A DNA stretch of 64,000 nt from Microbacterium protaetiae (GTDB lineage: Bacteria > Actinomycetota > Actinomycetes > Actinomycetales > Microbacteriaceae): contig NZ_CP035494.1 of the NCBI RefSeq assembly GCF_004135285.1, positions 3,472,001 through 3,536,000 of the forward strand. Reading direction: 5' to 3'. Both the position numbers and the translations under genes were made by a program. Below the pieces are notes generated by a model. That model saw nothing but the letters and a program-made list of their open reading frames with translations, was not told the origin of the DNA and made no database searches. Positions 1 to 10,549 of the stretch are shown here, one piece after another (the stretch's first letter is position 1; every line of letters starts with the position of its first letter).

Positions 1-502
1 GGGCGCCGTCGCGATATCGCGCCCAGCTTCGTGCGAACAATCCGAGCGTGAAGGCGGCAGCCAGCAGAACGCCGTCATAGAGCAGGTCTCCGGGATCTGC
101 CATCTCGGGAAACCGCAGCGAGATGACCGTCAACGTCACGGCGCTGACGACTGCGCCGGCGATCTGGCGCACCATCCGCTCTTCATGCCGTGCGCAGGAA
201 TACAGAGCCACCAGCCATGGGATGAACTCGCCCCAATAGCCCAGAGCCAGCGGCACCACCCAGACCGGCACGGCGATCACCACGGCCACGCCGATCTGCA
301 CGAGGAGTGCGAACCGGCGACGCAGCACGAGCAGCGCGCAGATGACCGTCATCGGCACGAACGACGACGCCACCGGCGCGGCGCCCACGCTCTCGCTCAG
401 GCCGAAGACAATGTCCAGTACTCCGGCCACCCACAGTCCGGCCGCCGGCGCCACATCGAAGACTGTTCCCCGCCATCCCGCTCGACGCCACGCACCGTGC
501 AT
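1..502 (-). CDS. Partial membrane protein, N-terminus of a probable sensor histidine kinase
   Basis: The reading frame starts at ATG 502 and runs without a stop off the left edge, so only the first 167 residues are seen. The translation is strongly hydrophobic, with about four to five predicted membrane segments (for example around VAGVLDIVFGL, VICALLVL, VVIAVPVWVV and a C-terminal AAAFTLGLFA) followed by charged RSWARYRD. This layout resembles the sensor part of actinobacterial NarL-type two-component histidine kinases, but the kinase domains would lie outside the window, so that name is an inference. The ORFs seen in other frames here are shadows. It is divergent from the membrane gene that starts at 667. 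Confidence 0.55.
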   Translation of the reverse strand, partial: MHGAWRRAGWRGTVFDVAPAAGLWVAGVLDIVFGLSESVGAAPVASSFVPMTVICALLVLRRRFALLVQIGVAVVIAVPVWVVPLALGYWGEFIPWLVALYSCARHEERMVRQIAGAVVSAVTLTVISLRFPEMADPGDLLYDGVLLAAAFTLGLFARSWARYRDGA

Positions 503-666
503 GGCACCACGGTAGCCCTCTCCCGGCCGGTCACGCCTCTGTCTCACGAGGGATGCCCACTCCGTCGATCGGCAGAGACACCGTGGACATTTCGACGACG
601 CGCTGCGCGCGTGCCGGGACCACACTGACAGCGACACGGGACATCCGGTCCTGCAAGGAGGCCATC

Positions 667-1356
667 ATGACAACCACGACGACCCTCGCCACGCGGTGGC
701 GGCTCATTCTGACGGGTCTCATTCTCGGTCCGGCACTGCTCGTGACCTCGAACGCGTTCATCATCCCTGAGCCGCCCGGCGGCATGCGTGCGGCGTTCGA
801 CGCGATGGCTGCGCAGCCGTGGATGCTGCTGCTGGAATCGATCGTCGAGGGCCTGGGGTTCGCCATCAGTCTTGCCGCCTTCGCGGCTGTGACCTGGGTG
901 GTGCGCGCACGGGGCGGGGCTGTCGCGACCATCGGCGCGATCTTCTGCCTGCTGGGCGTGCTCGGGTTCGCCTGGTCGGCCGGCGGCGGGATCTTCCTGT
1001 CCGTCCTCGCGGGTATGCCAGATCAGGATGCGGGATTCGCGGCGGCGCAGGCGATGAACGCCGATCCGCTCAGCGGCGCACTGATCATGGCACTGATGTT
1101 CGTCGCCGAAGCCGGTATCTGTCTGGTCGTCATCGGCCTACTGCGCGCACGGCTGATCTCATTCTGGCCGTTGGTGCTCGTAGTCGCCGGGATCGTTGCC
1201 GACATGGTGCTGCCCGGCGTGTGGTCGGGCCTGGCCGCCGACGTGCTGCTCCTGGCCGCGGCGGTGTGGCTCGTCGTGCGGCTGCCGAAGGCGCGGGCCT
1301 ACTTCTTGTCTTTGCCTTCGACGTCGCCCGAGAGCGCGGCGATGAACGCCTCTTGA
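667..1356 (+). CDS. Multi-pass membrane protein of unknown function
   Basis: A 229-residue protein of about six hydrophobic segments, with short loops and a short basic tail. The start at ATG 667 is chosen because AAGGAG lies six bases upstream; the open frame extends back to 553 but that part is not hydrophobic and has no ribosome site. I do not recognise a catalytic motif. The overall look (small integral membrane protein with conserved Gly/Pro in the segments) resembles DUF4386-like proteins, but this is weak. Its last 58 bases overlap the 3' end of lepA on the opposite strand. Confidence 0.65.
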   Translation: MTTTTTLATRWRLILTGLILGPALLVTSNAFIIPEPPGGMRAAFDAMAAQPWMLLLESIVEGLGFAISLAAFAAVTWVVRARGGAVATIGAIFCLLGVLGFAWSAGGGIFLSVLAGMPDQDAGFAAAQAMNADPLSGALIMALMFVAEAGICLVVIGLLRARLISFWPLVLVVAGIVADMVLPGVWSGLAADVLLLAAAVWLVVRLPKARAYFLSLPSTSPESAAMNAS

Positions 1357-3149
1357 GGCACCTCGACACGGCCGACCATCTTCATGCGCTTCTTGCCCTC
1401 TTTCTGCTTCTCGAGCAGCTTGCGCTTGCGGGTGATGTCGCCGCCGTAGCACTTGGCCAGAACGTCTTTGCGGATGGCGCGGATGTTCTCACGGGCGATG
1501 ATCCGGGCGCCGATGGCGGCCTGGATGGGCACCTCGAACTGCTGGCGCGGAATGAGCTTGCGCAGCCGCTCGGTCATCATCGTTCCGTAGGCGTACGCCT
1601 TGTCGCGATGCACGATCGAGCTGAAGGCATCCACCCGCTCGCCCTGCAGCAGAATGTCGACCTTCACCAGGTCGGCCTCTTGCCCGCCGTTGGGCTCGTA
1701 GTCGAGTGAGGCGTATCCCTGCGTGCGCGACTTGAGCTGGTCGAAGAAGTCGAACACGATCTCGCCGAGCGGCATGTTGTAGCGCAGCTCGACACGCTCC
1801 TCGGAGAAGTACTCCATGCCCAGCAGGCTCCCCCGTCGGTTCTGGCACAGCTCCATGACCGCGCCCACGTAGTCCTTGGGCAGCAGGATCGCGGCCTTCA
1901 CCATCGGCTCGGACACGGTGGCCACCCGGCCGTCGGGGTACTCGCTGGGGTTGGTCACCGTGACCTGGTCGCCGGTGTCGGTGGTCACCTCGTAGATGAC
2001 GCTCGGCGCGGTGGTGATCAGGTCGAGGTCGAACTCGCGGGCGAGCCGCTCGGTGACGATCTCCAGGTGCAACAGCCCCAGGAACCCGCAGCGGAATCCG
2101 AAGCCGAGCGCGACCGAGGTCTCGGGCTCGTACACGAGTGCGGCATCCGAGAGCTTCAGCTTGTCGAGGGCCTCGCGCAGTTCGGAGTAGTCACTCGCAT
2201 CGATCGGGTACAGGCCCGAGAACACCATGGGTTTGGGGTCGGTGTAGCCGGCCAGAGCGGCCACCGCCGGCTTGCGCGCGTCGGTGACGGTATCGCCCAC
2301 CTTCGACTGGCGCACGTCTTTCACGCCGGTGATCAGGTAGCCGACCTCGCCGACGCCAAGCCCCTTCGAGGGCACCGGTTCGGGGCTGGACACGCCGATC
2401 TCGAGCAGTTCGTGGGTGGCACGCGTCGACATCATCTGCACGCGTTGACGCGGTTGCAGTGTGCCGTCGACCATGCGCACGTAGGTGACCACACCGCGAT
2501 ACGCGTCGTACACAGAGTCGAAGATCATGGCACGGGCCGGTGCGTCGGCATCACCGGAGGGCGCGGGAATGCGCTCGACGATGCGGTCGAGCAGCTCTTC
2601 GACGCCCTGGCCGGTCTTGCCTGACACGCGCAGCACATCGTCAGGGCTGCCCCCGATGAGGTTCGCGAGCTCGGCAGCGAACTTGTCGGGGTCGGCGGCG
2701 GGCAGATCGATCTTGTTCAGCACCGGGATGATCTGCAGATCGTTCTCCAGTGCCAGGTAGAGGTTCGCAAGGGTCTGCGCTTCGATGCCCTGCGCGGCAT
2801 CCACCAGCAGAATGGCGCCTTCGCACGCGGCCAGCGACCGTGACACCTCGTAGGTGAAGTCGACGTGACCGGGGGTGTCGATCATGTTCAGCGCGTAGGT
2901 CGTGCCGGCGCCGGCCCACGGCATGCGCACGGCCTGGCTCTTGATCGTGATGCCGCGCTCACGTTCGATATCCATGCGGTCGAGGTACTGCGCGCGCATG
3001 TCGCGGTCGGAGACCACCCCGGTGATCTGCAGCATGCGGTCGGCAAGAGTCGACTTGCCGTGATCGATGTGGGCGATGATGCAGAAGTTGCGGATGAGCT
3101 CCGGGGGCGTCTGCGACGGCTCGAGGGGCTGTGTGGCGCGTGGGGACAT
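1299..3149 (-). CDS. lepA: Elongation factor 4 (back-translocating GTPase LepA)
   Basis: A 616-residue translational GTPase. The P-loop is AHIDHGKST at residues 26-34, followed by DTPGH (G3) and NKID (G4), then EF-G-like domains II, III and V and the LepA-specific C-terminal domain ending in a lysine-rich stretch ([16 protein letters not shown]). LepA acts on stalled or mistranslocated ribosomes at the cytosolic membrane face under ionic or pH stress. Length matches the family (about 600). It is divergent from the alpha/beta hydrolase gene and convergent with the membrane gene at 667-1356. Confidence 0.97.
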   Translation of the reverse strand: MSPRATQPLEPSQTPPELIRNFCIIAHIDHGKSTLADRMLQITGVVSDRDMRAQYLDRMDIERERGITIKSQAVRMPWAGAGTTYALNMIDTPGHVDFTYEVSRSLAACEGAILLVDAAQGIEAQTLANLYLALENDLQIIPVLNKIDLPAADPDKFAAELANLIGGSPDDVLRVSGKTGQGVEELLDRIVERIPAPSGDADAPARAMIFDSVYDAYRGVVTYVRMVDGTLQPRQRVQMMSTRATHELLEIGVSSPEPVPSKGLGVGEVGYLITGVKDVRQSKVGDTVTDARKPAVAALAGYTDPKPMVFSGLYPIDASDYSELREALDKLKLSDAALVYEPETSVALGFGFRCGFLGLLHLEIVTERLAREFDLDLITTAPSVIYEVTTDTGDQVTVTNPSEYPDGRVATVSEPMVKAAILLPKDYVGAVMELCQNRRGSLLGMEYFSEERVELRYNMPLGEIVFDFFDQLKSRTQGYASLDYEPNGGQEADLVKVDILLQGERVDAFSSIVHRDKAYAYGTMMTERLRKLIPRQQFEVPIQAAIGARIIARENIRAIRKDVLAKCYGGDITRKRKLLEKQKEGKKRMKMVGRVEVPQEAFIAALSGDVEGKDKK

Positions 3150-3192
3150 GTCCCGTCGATTCTACGGGGGTGCGCTGTCTTACCCTGATCTC

Positions 3193-3933
3193 ATGGTGCT
3201 GCAGGCGGTCTTCGTACACGGTATTCGCACCTCGTCGACGATGTGGCGTGCACAGGTGGGGCATCTGGCCGAGCGCGGCATCCCCTCGGTCGCCGTGGAT
3301 CTTCCGGCGCACGGCACCCGCATTCTCGAGGCCTTCGTGCTCGACGAGGCGTTCGCCACGATAGATGCGGCGGTGCGGGATGCCGCAACCCGCGGGCCCG
3401 TGCTGCTGGTGGGGCATTCCATGGGCGGACTTCTCTCGATCGCCTATGCCGGGCGCGAGGATCCGCCGCCGGTCGCCGGCTTCATCGCCGCCTCGTGCAC
3501 GGCGTTTCCGCGCGGCGCCGGCCTTGCCGCGTACCGCCTGGCCACGCACGCATTGACCGCGCTGCCCGATCAGGGCCGCTGGATCGCCGACCGCGTGCTC
3601 GAGGCGACCCTGCCGCTGGAGACACGGGCCGACTTCGGCGCCGGCGGATACGCCTTCTTCGCACAGAACACGGCGCTAAAGAGCCTTGCCGCCCTCGACC
3701 TGCCCGCAGCGCTTCGGCGCATCAGTGTGCCGACGTGGTTCGTCAACGGCCAATACGATCAGCTGCGCGTGAACGAGCAGGTCTTCTGCCGGCTCGTGCC
3801 GCACGCCGAGCTCATCGTCGTGCCGCGCACGACGCATCTTGTCACCGCCATGCGCCCGCGCGTGTTCAATGCGGTGCTGGATCTTGCTGCCGCGACGCTG
3901 CAGAGCGCCGATCCCGCGCGAACCCCGACATGA
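3193..3933 (+). CDS. Alpha/beta-hydrolase fold protein
   Basis: A 246-residue protein with an N-terminal FVHGIRTSSTMW oxyanion region, the nucleophile elbow GHSMGG (Ser about residue 76), a late acidic turn in FVNGQYDQLR and the catalytic His in TTHLV. These form a normal Ser-Asp-His triad of a small esterase/lipase-like enzyme; the substrate cannot be told. The start at ATG 3193 begins directly at the first beta strand; an in-frame ATG at 3148 would add 15 residues and lies one base from the divergent lepA start. No clear ribosome site supports either. The last 68 bases overlap the MFS gene on the other strand. Confidence 0.82.
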   Translation: MVLQAVFVHGIRTSSTMWRAQVGHLAERGIPSVAVDLPAHGTRILEAFVLDEAFATIDAAVRDAATRGPVLLVGHSMGGLLSIAYAGREDPPPVAGFIAASCTAFPRGAGLAAYRLATHALTALPDQGRWIADRVLEATLPLETRADFGAGGYAFFAQNTALKSLAALDLPAALRRISVPTWFVNGQYDQLRVNEQVFCRLVPHAELIVVPRTTHLVTAMRPRVFNAVLDLAAATLQSADPARTPT

Positions 3934-5131
3934 CTCCGCCGACGGCCGACAGCACAAGGCTCGCCACCAGCAGCAGCCAGAAGCCGCCCACGAGCGCCAC
4001 CAGCAGCGCGCCGATCAGTGGGCCGACCAGCTGGCCGAGGGCGGCCGAGGTGTTCACCAAGCCCAGATCACGGGCGTGGTCGTCGGGATGCGGCAGCAGA
4101 TCGGTGGCGAAGGCGAGGCCGACGGTCGAGAACGCCCCATAGCCGACGCCGAGCACGGCCGCCGCAATCATCGTGGTGGTCTGCGACGGAGCCACGATGA
4201 TGACGATCGCGGCGGCGGCCTGCACGAGGGCAGAGATCACCGTGAGCCCGCGCCGTGCACCGGTGCGATCGGACCACCAGCCGGCCAGCACCGAGGCGAT
4301 CACCACGAACACCGTGTACACGACGATGATCAGCAGCAGGCTGTCTTCGGCCTGCGCCTTGGGCTGCCCGAGGCCGTACATGAGAAAGAACAGGAACAGC
4401 GTGGTCGGCAGGGCGTTGCCGACGTTGGTGACGAACCGCCCCCAGACCACCCAGGCGAAATCGCGGTCGCGCAGCGACTCCCAGGGCAGCCCGCGACGCT
4501 CGCGCACCGGCTGCTGCGCGGCATCCGGCCGCGGATCGGGCAGCAGGGCGGCGGTGAGCGTTCCGATCATCGCGATGAAGCCGGCAAGGGCCACATAGCC
4601 GGCGACCACGCTCAGGCCCAGCAGCACCACGGCTCCGACACCCACCACGATGCCGACGGCCTGAGACGAGCTCGCCGACGCCGACGCGGCCCCGCGTTGC
4701 GACTCGGGCAACTGGTCGGCGATCAGGGCGGTGAACGCGGCAGAGGCCACCGCCACGCCGATCGACACACCGGTCCACGCCAGCCCGATCACCCACGGTC
4801 CCTGTGCGAGCCCGGTGAGCACGAGGCAGACGGCGGTCAGCCAACTCGCGCCCATCGCCCAGGGACGACGGCGCCCCCATCGGGAGCGTGTGCGGTCGGA
4901 CAGGGAGCCTGACAGCGGGCCGGCGACGATTCCGGCCAGTCCTCCGACGCCGAGCACGATTCCCGAGTACACCACCCCCGACACCCACGTGTTGGCCGCG
5001 CCCGGGGTGTCGAGCTGGTCGGGCAGCAGCAGCTGCACCGGCGTGAGCTGCACCGTCCAGATGGCGAGCCAGGCGAGCGTGAACAGCAGAAACCAGAGCC
5101 GTCCGACCTTGGCGGTGCGCAGGAGCGTCAT
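3866..5131 (-). CDS. MFS transporter, probable glycoside importer
   Basis: A 421-residue major facilitator protein with about 12 membrane segments and the signature loop SDRTRSRWGRRRPW between segments 2 and 3, a second copy (SDRTGARRG) in the C-terminal half. The start is taken at ATG 5131 because it overlaps the stop of the GH1 gene by ATGA; the open frame continues upstream inside the GH1 gene but that part is not membrane-like. Translational coupling to a beta-glycosidase suggests that it takes up the sugar conjugate that the enzyme cleaves. The SDRxRSRWGRRRP loop recalls GPH/sucrose-type transporters. Substrate is inferred from context only. Confidence 0.85.
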   Translation of the reverse strand: MTLLRTAKVGRLWFLLFTLAWLAIWTVQLTPVQLLLPDQLDTPGAANTWVSGVVYSGIVLGVGGLAGIVAGPLSGSLSDRTRSRWGRRRPWAMGASWLTAVCLVLTGLAQGPWVIGLAWTGVSIGVAVASAAFTALIADQLPESQRGAASASASSSQAVGIVVGVGAVVLLGLSVVAGYVALAGFIAMIGTLTAALLPDPRPDAAQQPVRERRGLPWESLRDRDFAWVVWGRFVTNVGNALPTTLFLFFLMYGLGQPKAQAEDSLLLIIVVYTVFVVIASVLAGWWSDRTGARRGLTVISALVQAAAAIVIIVAPSQTTTMIAAAVLGVGYGAFSTVGLAFATDLLPHPDDHARDLGLVNTSAALGQLVGPLIGALLVALVGGFWLLLVASLVLSAVGGVMSGFARDRRSAASRQQDPAPH

Positions 5132-6486
5132 GCGTGTGCCTCTCGGATCAGCGCGCGATACCAGTCGTACGACGCTTTGGGGGTGCGGTCCGACGTGCGC
5201 TGGTCGACATGCACGAGCCCGAAGCGCTGGGTGAACCCCTCGGCCCACTCGAAGTTGTCCAGCAGCGACCAGACGGTGTACTCGCGCACATCGACGCCGG
5301 CCTCGATGGCGTCGGCGACAGCGGCGATGTGTCCGGCCAGGTACGCGATCCGGTCGTCGTCCTGCACACGGACCGCCTCATCGGGTTCGGGGAACGATGC
5401 GCCGTTCTCGCCGATCACGATCGGCGGCAATGCCGCGCCGTAGCGGTCGCGAAAGTCGATCAGCAGCTCCCGCAGAGCTGCCGGGTCGATCGGCCACTCC
5501 GGCCCGAACCCGGTCACCGGCAACCCCGGCGTGGGCACGATCTCGAAGGGCAGTGGGCCGGGGCTGCTCGCCTGCGTCACCGTGGTCGGGTTGTAGAAAT
5601 TGATCCCATAGAAGTCGAGCGGCGCCGAAATGAGTGCAAGATCGCCGTCGTGCACCGGCATCGGCGGCAGACCGTACATCTCCAGATCGGGGTAGGCCCC
5701 CGTCAGGATCGGATCGGCGAAGATGCGGTTGTGCAGCAGGTCGTAAGTGGCCACGGCCGCGCCGTCATCGTCGCGCAGCGCGCGCACGAGCGTGTGATTG
5801 TTCGGGATGCCGATCTCGGCGGCCCCGCCCGCGCGCAGCACCTGCACGGCTCGGCCGTGCGCGAGCAGCTGGTGGTGCACGGTGGGCAGCGCCTCGATCA
5901 CCAGCTGTCTGGCCGGTGCGAGAGTGCCCACCCCGTAGCCCTGCAGCGTCATCGATACGGGCTCGTTGAGCGTGTACCAGTGGTGCACACGATCGCCGAG
6001 CCGGTCGATGACCAGTTGCGTGTAGTCGGCGAAGCGGTCGGCCATCTCCCGTGCGAGCCAGCCGCCGGCCTCTTCGAGCGCCTGCGGGTGATCCCAGTGG
6101 TAGAGCGTGGGAAACGGCGTGACACCGGCATCCAGCAGTGCATCGACGAGTCGGTCGTAGTAGTCGAGCCCCCGCGGCTCGGCCGGGCCGGTTCCTTCAG
6201 GCTGGATGCGCACCCACGACAGCGAGAACCGGTAACGATCCACACCGAGACCGCGCAGCAGAGCGACGTCGTCACCGAACCGGTGATAACTGTCGGGGCC
6301 GGGTTCGGCCGTCGCGCCGTCTTTGACCCAGTCGGGCACCTCGACCTGGGCGTCCCAGATGCTGCGGCCGCGCCCGTCGCCGCGACGGGCGCCCTCTATC
6401 TGAAACGACGAGGTCGCGGCTGACCACCGGAAGGGCGCGGGAAAACGCGCCGCCAGGGCGCGCTGATCGAGTGTCACCTCGGACAT
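5128..6486 (-). CDS. GH1 beta-glucosidase
   Basis: A 452-residue family 1 glycoside hydrolase. The acid/base Glu is in YTLNEPVS (E175) and the nucleophile Glu in VIGENGAS (E360). The N-terminal FRWSAATSSFQIEGA and the C-terminal SLLDNFEWAEGF and RTPKASYDWY are typical of the family and of the aglycone/glycone sites. It is predicted to be cytosolic (no signal peptide) and to hydrolyse beta-glucosides or related beta-glycosides with retention. Its stop overlaps the start of the MFS gene (ATGA), so the two form one operon. I saw no LacI-type operator in the 200 bases upstream. Confidence 0.95.
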   Translation of the reverse strand: MSEVTLDQRALAARFPAPFRWSAATSSFQIEGARRGDGRGRSIWDAQVEVPDWVKDGATAEPGPDSYHRFGDDVALLRGLGVDRYRFSLSWVRIQPEGTGPAEPRGLDYYDRLVDALLDAGVTPFPTLYHWDHPQALEEAGGWLAREMADRFADYTQLVIDRLGDRVHHWYTLNEPVSMTLQGYGVGTLAPARQLVIEALPTVHHQLLAHGRAVQVLRAGGAAEIGIPNNHTLVRALRDDDGAAVATYDLLHNRIFADPILTGAYPDLEMYGLPPMPVHDGDLALISAPLDFYGINFYNPTTVTQASSPGPLPFEIVPTPGLPVTGFGPEWPIDPAALRELLIDFRDRYGAALPPIVIGENGASFPEPDEAVRVQDDDRIAYLAGHIAAVADAIEAGVDVREYTVWSLLDNFEWAEGFTQRFGLVHVDQRTSDRTPKASYDWYRALIREAHA

Positions 6487-6583
6487 GGGTACTCCTCGCT
6501 CATCGTCGTGCGAGTGATTCGGGTGCTGACATCATCGTTCATGCACGCCGGTTGCGCGAATCGGAGCCGGGCGTGTTTCCTGG

Positions 6584-6589
6584 TAGACT
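6584..6589 (+). promoter_or_regulatory. Possible -10 element for rpsT
   Basis: TAGACT about 100 bases upstream of the rpsT start fits an actinobacterial housekeeping -10 box. I cannot see a good -35 at the normal distance. The remainder of the 6487-6691 gap holds no gene. Confidence 0.3.
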
Positions 6590-6691
6590 CGGTCCTTGGC
6601 TTGCGTGTGGGTTTTTCCCGCACATCGCCCGACGGCGCCCTCTCTGCCGAACGGCACTCAACCGATCACCTGAACGAAAGAACGTCCACAC

Positions 6692-6952
6692 GTGGCAAAC
6701 ATCAAGTCGCAGATCAAGCGCAACAAGACCAACGAGAAGGCGCGCGAGCGCAACAAGGCTGTCAAGAGCGAGCTGAAGACCTCGGTGCGTCGCACCCGTG
6801 AAGCCGTCGCCGCCGGTGACAAGGCTGCCGCCGAGAAGGCTCTGGCCCACGCGAGCAAGAAGCTCGACAAGGCCGTCAGCAAGGGTGTCATCCACAGCAA
6901 CCAGGCTGCGAACCGCAAGTCGGCCATTGCGAAGCAGGTCGCCGCGCTCTGA
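6692..6952 (+). CDS. rpsT: 30S ribosomal protein S20
   Basis: An 86-residue, lysine- and arginine-rich protein beginning [19 protein letters not shown], the standard S20 opening, and ending with [14 protein letters not shown]20 binds 16S rRNA early in small-subunit assembly. The start is GTG 6692, with a weak GAAAGAA ribosome site. It is a single-gene unit with its own terminator, between the GH1 gene (divergent) and holA (convergent). The rpsT next to holA and comEC order is common in actinobacteria. Confidence 0.98.
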   Translation: MANIKSQIKRNKTNEKARERNKAVKSELKTSVRRTREAVAAGDKAAAEKALAHASKKLDKAVSKGVIHSNQAANRKSAIAKQVAAL

Positions 6953-6970
6953 CCCGCGCCGTATGCTCTG

Positions 6971-6996
6971 AAGCCCGTCCCGAAAGGGGCGGGCTT
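6971..6996 (+). terminator. Intrinsic terminator after rpsT
   Basis: An 11-bp stem (AAGCCCGTCCC / GGGGCGGGCTT, one G-T pair) with a GAAA loop, 18 bases after the rpsT stop, followed by a partly T-rich stretch (CGTCGTTG). It would work in both directions between the convergent rpsT and holA. Confidence 0.8.
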
Positions 6997-7172
6997 CGTC
7001 GTTGTGCCGGGATGTCGCTGTGCCGGGATGTCGCGATGTTGCATCTGTGGCGCCGCCCCCACGCCGCGCCGCCCTGAACGCGAAGTCGCCGAAACAAGGG
7101 ATTCTCGCCGAGACCAAGGGCGTCGCCCCGGGTCTGGGCAGGAATCCCCGGTTTCGACGCCGGCGTCCCCGG

Positions 7173-8201
7173 TCAGCCGCCAAAGGGAGCGCGCGTGGCG
7201 ATGACGGTGATCATGCGTTCCAAGGCGAACACCGCGTCGCGTGAGCCGCCCTTGACCTCGGCATCCGCCCGCGCCGTCGCCTGGATCGCCCGGCCCAGAC
7301 TCTCTTCGTTCCACCCCGACAGGTCACGGCGGGCCCGATCGACCTGCCAGTCCTTCATTCCGATCTCGGCGGCCAGCGCCGCGGACGAGCCACGCCGCCC
7401 GGCCACCCGGGCCATCGTGCGCAGCTTCATCGCAACCGCCGCGACCAGCGGCACCGGGTCGGCGCCGGAGTCGAGCGCGTGGCGCAGCGCGAGCAGCGCG
7501 TCGCCATAGCGACCGGCGATCGCGGTGTCGGCGACGGTGAATGCGGTCGTTTCGACGCGGCCGCCGTAATAGCGCTGCACGATCTCGGCCGTGACATCCC
7601 CGGGAACGTCCGAGATGAGCTGCTGGCACGCCGCAGCGAGTTCGGTGAGATCGTCGGCGAACGCCTGCGTCAGGGCGCGCAACGCTGCGGGGGCGACCTT
7701 CTTGCGCGCGGCCTGGAACTCCCCCGCCGCGAAGTCATACCGATCGCCATCGCGCTTGACCGCCACACACGGCACCTCGACGGCGGTGCCGGTGGCCGCC
7801 CGGATCGCATCGAGCAGCTTCTTGCCCCGCACCGTCGCGCCCGTGTGCCGCAGCACGACGGTCGCGCCGTCTTGCGGATGCTCGAGGTAGCTCAGCGCCT
7901 CGGCGAGGAAGGCGTCGGACATCTTCTCGCCCCCGGTCACACGCACCAGGCGAGGCTCACCGAACAGCGACGGCGAGGTGAGACCCATCAACGTGCCCGA
8001 CTCGTAGTCGTCTGCCCGCAGGTCGGAGACCTCCAGACTCGCGTCTTCAGCGCGCAAGTAGTCTCGGACGGCGGCGATGGCGCGCTCGGCGCACACCTCT
8101 TCGGGCCCCGACACCAGCACCATCGGTGCCGGCTGCGGGCTGCGCCAGTCGAGCTGCGGGATCGCGCTCTTTGCGCGGGCGGCGGGACGACGTGCGGGCA
8201 T
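7173..8201 (-). CDS. holA: DNA polymerase III subunit delta
   Basis: A 342-residue clamp-loader delta subunit. The N-terminal part (VLVSGPEEVCAERAI, FGEPRLVRVTGGEKM) and the C-terminal collar (YGDALLALRHALDSGADPVPLVAAVAMKLR) match the family, as does the length. Delta opens the beta sliding clamp in the replisome. It lies ten bases downstream of comEC in the same direction, the usual comEA-comEC-holA order. About 175 bases between the rpsT terminator and holA hold only a short imperfect direct repeat (TGCCGGGATGTCGC twice near 7005-7032). Confidence 0.95.
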   Translation of the reverse strand: MPARRPAARAKSAIPQLDWRSPQPAPMVLVSGPEEVCAERAIAAVRDYLRAEDASLEVSDLRADDYESGTLMGLTSPSLFGEPRLVRVTGGEKMSDAFLAEALSYLEHPQDGATVVLRHTGATVRGKKLLDAIRAATGTAVEVPCVAVKRDGDRYDFAAGEFQAARKKVAPAALRALTQAFADDLTELAAACQQLISDVPGDVTAEIVQRYYGGRVETTAFTVADTAIAGRYGDALLALRHALDSGADPVPLVAAVAMKLRTMARVAGRRGSSAALAAEIGMKDWQVDRARRDLSGWNEESLGRAIQATARADAEVKGGSRDAVFALERMITVIATRAPFGG

Positions 8202-8210
8202 GCCTCCAGC

Positions 8211-10548
8211 CTAGAGTGCGCCGCCGACAGCGGAGGGGCGATCCGACCCCACCGGAGGAGACCTCTCACGCCACACCTCGAGGCGATCGGAATCGCCCGT
8301 GACGGCTACCACGCCAGACTGGTCGGTGCGCGCGATGGTGTAGCCGTCGGCCTGCAGAAGCGCCAGGGTCTCGGCGCGCGGATGACCGTAGTCGTTGCCA
8401 GCGCCCACCGAGATGAGCGCGACCGCACCCCCGAGGGTGCGGTACAGCTCGGCATCCTGATCGGCGCTGCCGTGATGGGCGACTTTGACGACGGCGTACG
8501 GCGGTCGCAGCACACCAGAAGCGCGCAGGGCCCGCTGGGCGGCGGCATCCATGTCTCCGAGAAACAGGGATGCCGGAACCCCGCCGCCGCGCACGTCGAG
8601 CACGACGCTCGCCTCATTGCCGCTGGGGAACGCCCGATCGTCGGCGCGAGGCCAGAGCACCGTCCAGGTCGCTGCGCCGAGGGTCCCGGTCATGCCGGCG
8701 GTCGCGGCTATCACTCGCGCGCCCGCGGCGTTCAGCCGAGCGAGCGTGCGTTCGTCGGCGGCGCTGCCGGGCGGACCATGCAGCACCACGTCGGCGCGAT
8801 CGTCGACCGCGGCCAGCCCGCCGATATGGTCCTGGTCGTAGTGGGTGAGCACGAGCAGGTCGAGGCGGTGGATGCCGAACCTGTCCAGGCACGCGCGCAG
8901 CGGTACCGGGTCAGGCCCGGTGTCGATGAGAGCAACAGCTGCGGACGACTTGATGAGGATCGCATCACCCTGCCCGACGTCGCACAGCGCTATCGCCCAA
9001 TCACCGGGGATCGTGAGCGTACCCACGGCCGTGCGCAACGCGGCCGTGCCCGTTTGCACGCCGACCAGTACCGCCAGCAGCACCGCCGCCGACACCCGGG
9101 CGGCCTGCCACGATCGATGCTCGATCCGTGGCAACAGCAGCACGACCACCGCCGCGCCCACGACCGCCAGGGCCAGCGCACCCACCCAGCCTTCGGGCCA
9201 GGGCAGTGCCGCCGACGGCAGCTGCACGCTGACCAGCGCCGTCCCGCTGATCCACGCGGCGGGCAGCCAGGTGAGGGCGACAAGTCCCGACGCGAGCACG
9301 GGAATCGGCGCGGCCACGCACGCGGCGAGGCCCAACACCGTGGCGATCGGCGCAGCCGGTGCCGCAAGCAGGTTTGCGGCGACACCGTACAACGGCACTG
9401 TGGGGTTGATGAGGATGAGCAGCGGCCCGCACACCAGCTGCGCAGCCAGCGGCACGGCCAGCCCCAGGGCGATGGCCTCGGGCAGCATCCGCGCCATGCC
9501 GCGCGCCAGCGGGGCAGCCAGCACGAGCAGCGCCCCGGTGGCCGCCGCCGACAGCGCGAACCCCATCGACACCGCCAGCCACGGATCGGCCACCAGCACC
9601 GCCACCACCGCCAGCGCCAGCAGCGACACGCCGGCCCCGACCCGGCCCAACAGCACGCCGAGCATCGCGATGCCGGCCATCGCCGCCGCCCGAACGACAC
9701 TCGGCTCGGGAGTGACCAGCAGCACGAAGCCCGCCAGCGCCCCCACGCCGGCGGCCACCCGCACACTCCTCCGCGCCCGGCACAGGGCTGCCGCACCGAA
9801 TGCGAGACCCACCACTATCGCGCAGTTCGCCCCCGACACCGCCGTCAGATGCGACAGCGAACTCGCCTTCATCGCGGCATCCAACTCGCTCGTCACCCCC
9901 ACCGGTGTCGCCGACTGCCAGCCCGGGAATGAGTCCCGCGGCCGGCTGCGGCAACCCCTCGGTGGCCGAGGCGAGGTCGTGTCGAAGCCGGGCGGCCACA
10001 GCCTCGGGGCCGGAGGGCTGGGCAACGATCTCCAGCCCGCGTGCGGCGCGCACGACCAGAACCGCGCGTTCCCCCGGATCTGCGGCGAACGCCGTTCCTT
10101 CCGCGATCACGCGGGCTCCGACATCCGCCCCCTCCTCTGCCCGGATGACCACCGGCACCTCGACGCGCACGGCGCGCGCACCGATGTCGATCTGGTCGGC
10201 GCGTGCATCGAAGGCGACATCGCCCGACGCCGTGCGGTCTGCTTTGCCGACGACGGTGGCGTGCACGGCGATGGCGCGTCCTCCACCGATCGCCAGGTTG
10301 GCTGCCGCCTGGCGAGCAGGCTGGACCAGCGCGACGTGGGATGCCGCAGCCGCGGCGACTGCGAGACTGATGGCCACCAGCGCCCATGCCGTACGCCGCC
10401 GATGCGCGGTGACAGCGACGAATGCCAGGCCGCCCGCCCACAGCCCCAGCGCTATCCACGGCGTGGCATCCGGCAGCATCACCGCGGCGGCTGCCCCGCC
10501 CCAGGCGGCAGCGGCGACCGGCACGAGCCGCAGATCGCGCACCCGCAT
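8211..10548 (-). pseudogene. comEC: comEC (DNA uptake channel), split by a frameshift
   Basis: The first part reads from ATG 10548 and gives an N-terminal membrane and OB-like domain that ends GLIPGLAVGDT near 9900. The rest is in another frame and gives LDAAMKASSLSHLTAVSGAN, the competence membrane domain, then a metallo-beta-lactamase domain with LTHYDQDHIGG and KVAHHGS, to the stop at 8211. The join falls in a run of five G on the coding strand (9896-9900); removing one G restores a single frame of 778 codons with the expected family sequence. ComEC carries single-stranded DNA across the membrane in natural transformation. Either the gene is broken, or the run is a sequencing error. It follows comEA by one base. 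Confidence 0.88.
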
Positions 10549-10549
10549 G

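Noticed and set aside
5132..5248. Longer N-terminus of the MFS transporter
   Set aside because: The extra 39 residues lie in the GH1 gene and are Arg-rich; the ATGA overlap supports ATG 5131.
9001..9890. Continuation of the comEC N-terminal frame beyond the G5 run as a separate 515-residue protein
   Set aside because: After GDT the translation turns into Gly/Arg/Ala-rich nonsense while the family sequence goes on in the other frame.
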